Shown: one piece after another, positions 15,363 through 23,222 of the stretch
Layout: each line of letters starts with the position of its first letter
How positions within the stretch are numbered: the stretch's first letter is position 1
Assembly: GCA_030655775.1 (NCBI GenBank)
Contig: JAUSPI010000220.1
Span: 1-52,960 of the forward strand
DNA: 52,960 nt
Direction of reading: 5' to 3'
Origin: Syntrophales bacterium
GTDB taxonomy: Bacteria > Desulfobacterota > Syntrophia > Syntrophales > JADFWA01
Made by a program: the position numbers and the translations under genes
The notes under the pieces: generated by a model
Databases searched by the model: none
Told to the model about the DNA's origin: nothing
The model's input: the letters and a program-made list of their open reading frames with translations, nothing else

Positions 15363-15979
15363 CGTTTGAAAAAGACCTCTTCTTTGCGGTCATAATTGCG
15401 CTGGCCATTCATGCCGGAGCTGCCTTCACTCATATTTACACTGTTCCACGCCCCGTTCATTTTAAAGCAAAAAAATATAGTCGTCTCATTATATCTATGG
15501 TCTCTACTCATGCCCCCGATGTAGTACCTGTGGTGCAGAAGAAAAGAAAAGTGGTTGTCAAGGAAAAGAAGGAGATAATCAAGCCGGACAATCAGAGTAC
15601 TCCGATACCAAAAAGGGAAATAGTAAAAGAAACGGTTTCGCTGAAGAAGGCTGCAAACAAACCAGTCAGTACATCTGTACCAATGGAGACGGCAAAAGAG
15701 GTTCTGGCCGTACCTCGATATGGTGAAAATATGCCTCCTGCCTATCCGGCAATAGCCCGAAGAAGGGGATATGAAGGTATAGTAATCCTTTCGGCAGAGA
15801 TACTTGTTAATGGAAATGTGGGAAAATTAAAAATAAAAAAATCATCTGGATATAGCATGCTGGACAGATCAGCCCTGGAAACAGTCAGGAAATGGAAATT
15901 CGAGCCGGGAAGCAGAATGGGGTGTCCCGTAACGATGTATGTTGAAGTCCCTGTAAGATTTGTTTTGAACGACAAATAA
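15350..15979 (+). CDS. tonB: TonB-family energy transducer
   Basis: 209 residues. An N-terminal membrane anchor (DLFFAVIIALAIHAGAAF) is followed by a Lys/Pro/Val-rich periplasmic spacer (KKRKVVVKEKKEIIKP..) and a complete C-terminal TonB domain (about 125-209: PPAYPAIARRRGYEG, RSALETVRKWKFEPG, PVRFVLND). It carries energy from ExbBD to outer-membrane receptors. Last of the metH-exbB-exbD-tonB string. Confidence 0.93.
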   Translation: MERVTFEKDLFFAVIIALAIHAGAAFTHIYTVPRPVHFKAKKYSRLIISMVSTHAPDVVPVVQKKRKVVVKEKKEIIKPDNQSTPIPKREIVKETVSLKKAANKPVSTSVPMETAKEVLAVPRYGENMPPAYPAIARRRGYEGIVILSAEILVNGNVGKLKIKKSSGYSMLDRSALETVRKWKFEPGSRMGCPVTMYVEVPVRFVLNDK

Positions 15980-16037
15980 TATCAAATATCAAAATGCAAA
16001 ATTTAAAAGTAAAATAAAATCACCGTTAATCCTGAAT

Positions 16038-16973
16038 ATGGAAAAGAGACATATCAATAAAATTGTAATTACTTTACCAATCCTCTTTGTATTATTTGTT
16101 TTTGCTGTAGATGTATCAGCCAAACAAAGAATTATTTCTAAAACCTATTACCACGAGGGGAACCGTCATTTTGACAAGAAAAGATTTGATAGGGCTATAG
16201 AAAAATATAAGAAAGCCATTAAAGTAAATCCCAAGGTTGCCAAATATTATTATATGTTAGGAAAGGCGTATCAGGCCAAAGGTTCATTGGATGAAGCGGT
16301 TGTCTCTTATAAAAAGGCAGTAACAGTTGATCCTGATTACTATTGGTCTTATTTTCGGCTTGGGGATATCTGTCTTGAAAAAGGAGAACATGAAAAAGCT
16401 ATAACATACTATAGAACCTCCGTTGAGAAATGTCCGGAAGACAGTGATGTGCATTATTTTCTTGGAAAGATATGTGATATAAAGGGTGATGCCGACGGAG
16501 CTATAAAAGAATATAATGAGGCTGTAAAGTTAAAGCCCGGCTACTTTGACGCTCTTTATAATATAGGCATTAATTACACAAAAAAGGGAGACTTGGAAAG
16601 AGCCGTTACTTCTTACAAGGAAGCAAGAAAAGTAAATCCTTATGATGAAGATACGCTGGTTAATCTTGGAATAATATACGTAAAACTGAGGAAATTCAGT
16701 AAGGCCATCAATGTGTTGACTGTTGCACTCAAGGTTAATCTGTTCAACCGTGATACGCAATTCTATCTTGGCAAAGCATACTATGGCATGGGAAACCTTG
16801 ACCAGGCCATAACACAGACAAAAAAAGCACTTACGATAGATCCGGACAATGCCGACATACACTTCACATTGGGTTTATACTATGATAAAAAGGGATGGTC
16901 AGATATGGCTGTTGCGGAATATCAGGAGGTTCTCCACCTTAACCCGGATTATTTTAACACTCTTAACAAATAA
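16038..16973 (+). CDS. Secreted tetratricopeptide-repeat protein
   Basis: 311 residues. An N-terminal signal-like helix (IVITLPILFVLFVFAVDVSA, about 9-28) suggests export or membrane tethering. After it come about eight 34-residue TPR units with the usual pattern (YYMLGKAYQAKGSLDEAV..Y, DALYNIGINYTKKGDLERAV..Y, DIHFTLGLYYDKKGWSDMAV..Y). TPRs bind partner proteins; no catalytic domain is seen. It lies 58 bases after tonB and could assist that system in the periplasm, which is inference. The 120 bases to pyrE contain a weak gtctca/tgagac stem but no clear terminator. Confidence 0.85.
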   Translation: MEKRHINKIVITLPILFVLFVFAVDVSAKQRIISKTYYHEGNRHFDKKRFDRAIEKYKKAIKVNPKVAKYYYMLGKAYQAKGSLDEAVVSYKKAVTVDPDYYWSYFRLGDICLEKGEHEKAITYYRTSVEKCPEDSDVHYFLGKICDIKGDADGAIKEYNEAVKLKPGYFDALYNIGINYTKKGDLERAVTSYKEARKVNPYDEDTLVNLGIIYVKLRKFSKAINVLTVALKVNLFNRDTQFYLGKAYYGMGNLDQAITQTKKALTIDPDNADIHFTLGLYYDKKGWSDMAVAEYQEVLHLNPDYFNTLNK

Positions 16974-17093
16974 GGAAAGCTTTGAAGGACCACATTTTTC
17001 AGTTTTTCAAATGTCTCACAAGGTAAGCAGGCCTGAGACTGATTCCTGAAATGACCCTTCCATCAACGAGCTTAAGAGAAAGGTAGTTTTATA

Positions 17094-17678
17094 ATGGATG
17101 AAAAGAAGAAGAGACTTGCCGAGATAATCGCCAGGCGATCCTTTAAATATAGTGACGATCCACCTTTTACGTTGACTTCGGGAAGGAGGAGCAATTTCTA
17201 TTTCGATTGTAAACCGACAACCCTTGATCCTGAAGGCATGAATCTGATAGGCAGTATTATCTTCGATATGCTTGAGGACTCTGAGGTTACCGCGGCCGGT
17301 GGTATGACCCTCGGGGCGGACCCCATAGCCAATGCCCTTTCTCTGATTTCATATCAGCGGGGAAGACCTATAAAATCTTTTATCGTCAGGAAAAATGTTA
17401 AGGGGCACGGCACAAAGAGCAAAATTGAAGGAGATGTCAGACCAGGTGAAAATGTTGTAATTATAGACGATGTCATTACCACAGGAGCATCAACCATAGC
17501 AGCGATAGAAAGGGCAAGGGAAGAGGGATTGGTTATAGATCGGGTTATTGTACTGATTGATCGAGAAGAGGGCGCCCTCGAGAATATAGAGAAGTATACA
17601 GAGAGGGTTGATTCGATTCTCACGCGGACTGACATAATGAAACTCTATGAAAACAAGAAAAAGGGAGGTCAGCGATGA
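17094..17678 (+). CDS. pyrE: Orotate phosphoribosyltransferase
   Basis: 194 residues. Joins orotate and PRPP to give OMP in pyrimidine synthesis. The family's N-terminal TSGRRSNFYFDCKPT and the PRPP loop VVIIDDVITTGAST are both complete, and RKNVKGHGTKSKIEG supplies the flexible catalytic loop. No other pyr genes are nearby. It overlaps the next gene by four bases (ATGA), so the two are co-translated. Confidence 0.93.
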   Translation: MDEKKKRLAEIIARRSFKYSDDPPFTLTSGRRSNFYFDCKPTTLDPEGMNLIGSIIFDMLEDSEVTAAGGMTLGADPIANALSLISYQRGRPIKSFIVRKNVKGHGTKSKIEGDVRPGENVVIIDDVITTGASTIAAIERAREEGLVIDRVIVLIDREEGALENIEKYTERVDSILTRTDIMKLYENKKKGGQR

Positions 17679-18385
17679 AGATTGGTAAGGCTTTTCTGGT
17701 TTTTTCAGTAATAGTTATTTTCATATGTGGGTTTTCAGGGGCAGTTTTTTCGGGAGGAGAGGATACGCTTGTCATTGCAGGATTTAATTCCGGCGAGATG
17801 AAAGGTGGAGCACCTCTTGAATGGGAACTGGTAAAGAAAAAAGGAACACCTGTAATTAAGCTCGAAAAGGTCGGGGACAAATTCTGCCTCCACATGGTAA
17901 GCGACAGTGACTCATCGTTTGGGATAAATAAAGAGATAAAGGTAAATGCTGCAGAGTATCCCTTCCTGAACTGGAAGTGGAAGGTTGCAAAGCTTCCAAA
18001 GGGTGGAGATGTCAGAAAAGCGGATACCGATGATCAGGCCATACAGATCTATATCTTTTTTAAAGCAACGAAATGGCCCGCAAAATTAAACACCCCGGCA
18101 ATCGGATATATCTGGGATAACGAGGCTCCCAAGGATGCCGTCGTTACAAGCCCACAGCCTCTGTCCGGCAAAGTGAGATATATAGTATTGAGAAACAAGA
18201 GCGATGAGCTTAACAAGTGGTATGAGGAAAAACGGAATATATCGGAAGATTATAAAAAATTATTTCCCGATATTGAAGGCGGAAAACTGCGTGATGTAGA
18301 GGGAATTTCCTTTTATGTCAACTCCCAGCATACAAAAAGCGAGGGAGACAGCTGTCTGTACGAAGTTCATTTCAGCAAGAATTGA
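17675..18385 (+). CDS. Secreted DUF3047 protein
   Basis: 236 residues with a cleavable signal peptide (KAFLVFSVIVIFICGFSGAVFS). The mature part has the DUF3047 pattern: FPFLNWKWKV-like core (YPFLNWKWKVAKLPKGG), DTDDQAIQIYIFF, IGYIWDN, and VEGISFYVNSQHT. The family is periplasmic and of unknown function. It is translationally coupled to pyrE, which looks like operon convenience rather than shared function. The gene ends at the left edge of repeat copy B. Confidence 0.85.
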   Translation: MKIGKAFLVFSVIVIFICGFSGAVFSGGEDTLVIAGFNSGEMKGGAPLEWELVKKKGTPVIKLEKVGDKFCLHMVSDSDSSFGINKEIKVNAAEYPFLNWKWKVAKLPKGGDVRKADTDDQAIQIYIFFKATKWPAKLNTPAIGYIWDNEAPKDAVVTSPQPLSGKVRYIVLRNKSDELNKWYEEKRNISEDYKKLFPDIEGGKLRDVEGISFYVNSQHTKSEGDSCLYEVHFSKN

Positions 18386-18553
18386 TGCATTCGTAAAAGT
18401 CATAAACTACACCATTTGTCATCCTGAACTCGTTTCAGGATCTCACTTGTTTCAGCATCTAATTATTTCAGTAAGTTAGAGACCCTGAATGATCCTGAAA
18501 CAAGTTCAGGACATGATTTTGGGTGACAAAAAAAGACTTTTTACAAGTGCATC
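18384..18553. repeat. TIR-bounded repeat, family 1, copy B
   Basis: Left end gatgcattcgtaaaagtc and right end gactttttacaagtgcatc are inverted repeats. The interior holds two hairpins built on cctgaa(c/a)..gtttcagg words. The same interior recurs inverted at 35279-35452 and in part at 28462-28567. The left edge begins within the last codon region of the DUF3047 gene, whose stop (TGA, 18383-18385) is formed where the repeat starts. Confidence 0.85.
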
Positions 18554-18613
18554 TTGTTTGACCGATTACGAAAAAGATGCTGTCCATGGGGTTAAGAAAG
18601 AAGGTATGATGAT

Positions 18614-18747
18614 GAGAGCTTTGCATAATACCAATATTGTCATTGCGAGCGAAGCGAAGCAATCTCATAACATATTGATAATTCGTAAGATTGCCGCGTC
18701 GCTAAAGCTCCTCGCAATGACCAGAATTGCAGTTTTGCAAAGCTCTC
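18614..18747. repeat. Hairpin repeat, family 2, copy 1
   Basis: A 134-bp element with ends gagagctttgca and tgcaaagctctc. An inner pair, attgtcattgcgagcg and tcctcgcaatgacc, also folds back. It is nearly identical to 35504-35632; this copy has an extra 5-bp cgaag. Its last base is immediately before the ATG of the alpha/beta hydrolase. The motif attgcgagcgaagc is a repeat word I have met in other bacterial genomes, which suggests a MITE-like element. Confidence 0.85.
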
Positions 18748-19623
18748 ATGATTGTAAAACGGAAGTACTTTAATATAGCCGGTATAATTGTGCTGTTACT
18801 GACATTTTTATTTGGTGCAGTATGTATGTCCCCTTTATGTGCTAAAGAGGTCGGCGATATAAATATAGATTATCGGATATCGGGTACGGGATATCCGCTG
18901 GTTATGATCATGGGTTACAGCGGAACCATGGATATGTGGGACCCCACCGTGCTTCGTATCCTCTCATCCCGTTATAAGGTTATTATTTTCGATAACCGGG
19001 GAATGGGAGGAACCGATACGGGTACTTGCCGGTTTACCATGGAGCAGTTTGCCGATGACGCGGCCGGTCTGATGAATAGTCTGGGCATACAGAAGGCCCA
19101 TGTGCTTGGCTGGTCGATGGGTACCAATATAGCTCAGGAGCTGGCACTTAGGTACCCCGAAAAAGTTAATAAACTAATACTCTATGCCGCCGACTGCGGC
19201 ACAGATGTCGTTCCCATAGCCCCCGATGTTGTGAAACAATTACGTGATACATCCGGCACACCGAAAGAACGGGGGAAGAGACTGATCTCTTTACTGTTTC
19301 CGGGTAAATGGCTTAAAAATAACGTCGATTACGTGAAAAAATTGTTCTCCCGCCCCATGGAATCGTCTTCGCCGGAGAATATTAAACGGCAGTACAGCAC
19401 CATGGAAAACTGGAAGGGGTCCTGTGACCGCCTGGATCAGATCAAGTGCCCGACCCTTCTCATCACGGGGACGGAGGATGTTTTGACACCACCGGAGAAT
19501 TCTCCCATGATGGTTAAGGAAATTCCCGGCGCAAAACTGGTAACTTTTGAAAATAGCGGCCACGGTATCATGTACCAGTATCCCGACAGATTCTCCCGGG
19601 CAGTGATGGACTTTTTGAAGTAA
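18748..19623 (+). CDS. Secreted alpha/beta-fold hydrolase
   Basis: 291 residues from ATG 18748. A signal peptide (FNIAGIIVLLLTFLFGAVCMSPLCA) leads to a complete alpha/beta hydrolase: oxyanion region VMIMGYSGTMDMW, nucleophile elbow LGWSMGTNIAQ with the catalytic Ser, acid region ITGTEDVLTPPEN, and catalytic His in ENSGHGIMYQYP. The substrate is not predictable. No ribosome binding site is visible because the bases before the ATG belong to the family 2 repeat; an upstream TTG-free extension in the same frame would encode repeat sequence. Expression may therefore depend on a transcript entering through the repeat. Confidence 0.85.
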   Translation: MIVKRKYFNIAGIIVLLLTFLFGAVCMSPLCAKEVGDINIDYRISGTGYPLVMIMGYSGTMDMWDPTVLRILSSRYKVIIFDNRGMGGTDTGTCRFTMEQFADDAAGLMNSLGIQKAHVLGWSMGTNIAQELALRYPEKVNKLILYAADCGTDVVPIAPDVVKQLRDTSGTPKERGKRLISLLFPGKWLKNNVDYVKKLFSRPMESSSPENIKRQYSTMENWKGSCDRLDQIKCPTLLITGTEDVLTPPENSPMMVKEIPGAKLVTFENSGHGIMYQYPDRFSRAVMDFLK

Positions 19624-19698
19624 TCTTTAACTGATAGAAGTTCTTTGCAATATTTAATGAGAAATTCCCTATACTGTTTCCCTTATTGGAAAGAGCCT

Positions 19699-21456
19699 AT
19701 GAAATGGAATTTCAGTTTCAAAAGTGAAAATGCAGTTTATCTCCTTTTTATAGCAATTCTGATTGGTGCCGCAACAGGGTACCTCGCCGTTGGTTTTCGT
19801 TTTCTCCTCATGTATGCCACAGAATTATGCTGGAAACATCCTTCTGACATTTTATCAACAGTCGAGGACATGAAGTGGTATTTTGTCATTCTTATTCCCG
19901 TAATCGGAGGAATTCTTGTTGGCCCGCTGGTCACCTTCCTTGCTCCCGAGACACGGGGTACAGGTGTACCTGAAGTAATCGAAGCGGCTGCAATGAGAGA
20001 AGGTACCATACGACACCGAACAACGGTGTGCAAGATTATATCATCCGTGATATCAATAGGTTCAGGAGCTTCAGTAGGAAGAGAGGGGCCGATTGTTCAC
20101 ATCGGATCTTCGGTGGGATCTTCCATTGCACAGGTTTTAAAGCTCAGACCTGAATGGAGGCGTATCTTTTTAGCGTGCGGGGCGGCGTCGGGAATCGCCG
20201 CGACGTTCAACGCACCCATGGCAGGTGTGCTGTTTGCCATTGAGATTATTCTGAAAGATTTTGAGATAAGCTATATCGGGCATATCGTTATCTCAGCGGT
20301 AACTGCAACAGTCATCTCTCACCACTTTCTCGGAAACCTGCCGGCATTTGATATTCCCCAATATCAAATGGTCAGTTACTTGGAAATTCCACTCTATTTG
20401 ATATTAGGAATATTAGCAGGTTTTGTTTCCGTCATCTTTATCAAGCTCCTCTCCTCGGTAGAGAATGTCTTCGACAGGTTAAATGTACCGGTATATCTCA
20501 GACCCGCAGTTGGTGGTTTTCTCGTTGGTATCATTGCGATACGCTATCCGCATATTCTGGGAGTGGGATATGAATCGGTCAACCTTGTTCTTACAGCAAA
20601 CATTGCCCTGAACACCATGATTATCGTAATCATTCTCAAAATTTTAGCCACTTCTTTTTCCGTAGGCTCAGGGTTTTCGGGCGGCATATTTGCACCTTCC
20701 CTGTTTTCCGGCGCTATGTTAGGCGGAATCTTCGGCACGGTCTCACTCATGATTTTTCCCGATATTGTTGCGCCATCGCAGGCATATGGATTGATCGGGA
20801 TGGGAGCGGTTGTCAGTGGTACAACGCTTGCTCCAATCACGGCCATATTGACGATATTTGAGCTTACCTACAACTACAACATCATCCTTCCCTTAATGAC
20901 AAGTTGCATCGCAAGCCTCGTCATTGTTAATAAGTTCTGTGGCCATTCCATTTATGAAATGAAATTACTGAAAAAAGGTATCAATATTGTACGAGGCCAC
21001 GATATTAACATTCTTAGAGGGATGATGGTGAACGATTTTATGGAGAGAGAATATGAGTATATATATGAAACCAGCCGTCTAAGAGAACTCATTGCGAAAA
21101 TTCAGGAAAGTAATTACCCCCATTTCCCGGTTCTCGACAAACAAGGTAATCTCGTGGGAATGTTTACACTCCGGGATTTAAAACACTGTCTGCCTGAGAT
21201 TGAAGATCTGGGTGAGCTTACAATAGCAGCAGACATTATGACAAAAAACGTTTATTGCATCACACCGGACGACAATCTGGCAACAGCATTTGAAATATTT
21301 GAAGGAAAACAGATTTCAATGCTTCCTGTTGTCGATGCAAACGATAGAAACAAAATTACCGGAGTTCTAAAGAAAAACAACGTAATTTTGGCCTACAATC
21401 AAAAAGTATTACGGGCCAGAACATTTGGCTTCGGTAAAATTACAGGGCGCTCATGA
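19699..21456 (+). CDS. ClC-family chloride channel or H+/Cl- antiporter with CBS pair
   Basis: 585 residues from ATG 19699, which has GGAAAG about 7 bases upstream (a TTG at 19645 also opens the frame). The ClC core shows all selectivity elements: GSGASVGREGPIVHIG with the gating Glu, GVLFAIEI with an internal acidic residue, and SGFSGGIFAPSLF. Around ten membrane helices are expected. The cytoplasmic C-terminus (about 440-570) has two CBS motifs (MVNDFMEREYEYIYE..FPVLDKQGNLVGMF and IMTKNVYCITPDDNL..LPVVDANDRN) that usually sense adenine nucleotides. It conducts chloride, sometimes in exchange for protons. No operon partner. Confidence 0.92.
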   Translation: MKWNFSFKSENAVYLLFIAILIGAATGYLAVGFRFLLMYATELCWKHPSDILSTVEDMKWYFVILIPVIGGILVGPLVTFLAPETRGTGVPEVIEAAAMREGTIRHRTTVCKIISSVISIGSGASVGREGPIVHIGSSVGSSIAQVLKLRPEWRRIFLACGAASGIAATFNAPMAGVLFAIEIILKDFEISYIGHIVISAVTATVISHHFLGNLPAFDIPQYQMVSYLEIPLYLILGILAGFVSVIFIKLLSSVENVFDRLNVPVYLRPAVGGFLVGIIAIRYPHILGVGYESVNLVLTANIALNTMIIVIILKILATSFSVGSGFSGGIFAPSLFSGAMLGGIFGTVSLMIFPDIVAPSQAYGLIGMGAVVSGTTLAPITAILTIFELTYNYNIILPLMTSCIASLVIVNKFCGHSIYEMKLLKKGINIVRGHDINILRGMMVNDFMEREYEYIYETSRLRELIAKIQESNYPHFPVLDKQGNLVGMFTLRDLKHCLPEIEDLGELTIAADIMTKNVYCITPDDNLATAFEIFEGKQISMLPVVDANDRNKITGVLKKNNVILAYNQKVLRARTFGFGKITGRS

Positions 21457-21573
21457 TTTCGATTCCTCTATAAATTTGACACAAGTGAAAACGATTTGAC
21501 AAGAATTCCCTAATATTTTTCGCCCCTACCTTAGTCCTCCCCCCATCAAGAGGGAGAAAATCGCTTGAGGTGC

Positions 21574-21592
21574 CCCCGCCTTGTAGGCGGGG
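21574..21592. terminator. G/C hairpin between convergent clc and tolC genes
   Basis: A 7-bp stem ccccgcc / ggcgggg around ttgta lies between two converging genes, where a shared terminator is expected. There is no T-run, so it may rather be a repeat: a very similar stem followed by ttcac recurs at 51680-51698. Confidence 0.45.
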
Positions 21593-21599
21593 TAATTCA

Positions 21600-23219
21600 C
21601 TACTGTTCGACCGGCTCAAAGCCGGGGGCCATGATCCCCCTGCGTTCGAGCAGTGACCCTTCGAGGCGGTACAGCTCAATGAGGGCATTGAGGTAATTTG
21701 TAATGGCCTGAATTTCGGATATCCGGCTTGAAAGCAGGTCGCGCTGGGCCTGTGCCACGAGGAGTGTCGTAGATTTGCCTACTCGGAACTTTTCCGCTTC
21801 GATGCGTGCTTTTTCCTCCTGGAGTGCCCGGGTGGCCGCCGTGGCGGCGATCTGTTCCTTAGCCCGGTTTACCTCGATATATGCAGAACGGATGTCTACC
21901 TGGACGAGCTGCACAAGGTTCCTTACGGCTTCTTCAGCTTGTTCCCGGTTGAGCATCGATTTGCGGTGAAGTGCCCGTGCCTTGCGGTTTATAAACGGAT
22001 ATTCGAGAGATATGCCCGCCAGAATGTCGTAAGATTTTCCGTCCATAGCGTCGACGGAGCTGCCGAAGGAACCGGAATACCCGGATTTTCCGAGTGTTAT
22101 GAATAAGTCCATTTTGGGAAGTAATCCATTTCTTGTTTTGACGATTTCCAGGTCGCCACGCTGTAACTGCAACTTGGCCTGGTTGAGATCAGGCCTCATG
22201 CGCAGGGCAACTCCGACGTGAGACTCTACGTCATCCAGCTTTACATCCGGCACTGCAGGTTGATGAAGAAGAACGATATCCCGCTGCCACAGATTCGTGT
22301 CAGTGGGATTCAGCAATCTCAGAAGTTGCAGGTGTGTCTTCTCAAGGTTGCTACGCGCATTGATCAACCCTTCGCGCCGCAGTGCTATTTCCGCCTCTGC
22401 GGCGGCCAGTTCCGATTCAGCCAGATAGCCTATCCTGATCATCTCTTCCGTTTCGTGTTTCTGCCGCTCTGCCAGTTTGAGCGATTCGAGAAAGATTTCG
22501 ATCTGCCGCTGTGTCAGGGCATAGTTCCAGTAAGTTTCTTCCACCTGGGCAACAAGAGCCTCGGCGAAACCGCGCAATTCATAGCTTGTCGCACGCGTAT
22601 CGAGCCTTGCCTGGCGGAGACTGGCTAAGTTATAACGGAGGCCGCCCCCCCTGAGAAGCGACTGGGTTACACTGAGACCTGCACGCGACTTGTACAGGTC
22701 GTCACTGTAAAGATTGGACCATGTCTGTTCCGTCGTAAGCTCGACATCGACATCAGTACCCGTGGGAAGATATTCGGAAACACCCAGTTCGGTGGTGATT
22801 TCGTTATCCAGGTTTGCCAGGTTTGACCGCGATGGTTTTTCGGCCTTTTCGCGGTCCCTGGAATATCCGCCCGTCAGGATCGGATCGAATGCGGCACGCT
22901 CTTTTTCTTCCTCTGTTCGGCTGATTGCCGGATTAAATTTTTCTACCTTCAGGGCACGGTTATTTTCCAGGGTGAGCAGGATGGCATCCTGTACCGTTAC
23001 CGCTATCGGGCCTTCAGGTTTAATTGTCGGCGCTGCAACGCGGTCAACAGGCGGTGTGGTTTCGTCTTTGGACTGGGGTGCCGTTGATGACGAAATGTGC
23101 GGGCCGATATAGTCTTCATGGGTTTTTCTATCCACAGACGCACATGACACAAGAGAGTAACACACCGCAGTCATGATAGTCATCATTACGAGATTTCTTA
23201 TTACCTGTTTTGCTGCCAT
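21600..23219 (-). CDS. TolC-family outer-membrane efflux lipoprotein
   Basis: 539 residues. A lipoprotein signal with lipobox LVSC (about residues 23-26) anchors it. The mature protein has the two-fold TolC layout of long coiled-coil helices, e.g. QVEETYWNYALTQRQIEIFLESLKLAERQ and its repeat QVDIRSAYIEVNRAKEQIAATAATRALQEEKARIEAEKF in outline. It forms the outer-membrane duct of the tripartite pump encoded just upstream; its ATG is three bases past the RND stop. Third gene of the operon. Confidence 0.9.
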   Translation of the reverse strand: MAAKQVIRNLVMMTIMTAVCYSLVSCASVDRKTHEDYIGPHISSSTAPQSKDETTPPVDRVAAPTIKPEGPIAVTVQDAILLTLENNRALKVEKFNPAISRTEEEKERAAFDPILTGGYSRDREKAEKPSRSNLANLDNEITTELGVSEYLPTGTDVDVELTTEQTWSNLYSDDLYKSRAGLSVTQSLLRGGGLRYNLASLRQARLDTRATSYELRGFAEALVAQVEETYWNYALTQRQIEIFLESLKLAERQKHETEEMIRIGYLAESELAAAEAEIALRREGLINARSNLEKTHLQLLRLLNPTDTNLWQRDIVLLHQPAVPDVKLDDVESHVGVALRMRPDLNQAKLQLQRGDLEIVKTRNGLLPKMDLFITLGKSGYSGSFGSSVDAMDGKSYDILAGISLEYPFINRKARALHRKSMLNREQAEEAVRNLVQLVQVDIRSAYIEVNRAKEQIAATAATRALQEEKARIEAEKFRVGKSTTLLVAQAQRDLLSSRISEIQAITNYLNALIELYRLEGSLLERRGIMAPGFEPVEQ

Positions 23220-23222
23220 GCC

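Noticed and set aside
18489-18773. 94-codon plus-strand frame across the repeats
   Set aside because: Most of it is repeat sequence of families 1 and 2; the real hydrolase is in a different frame from 18748.
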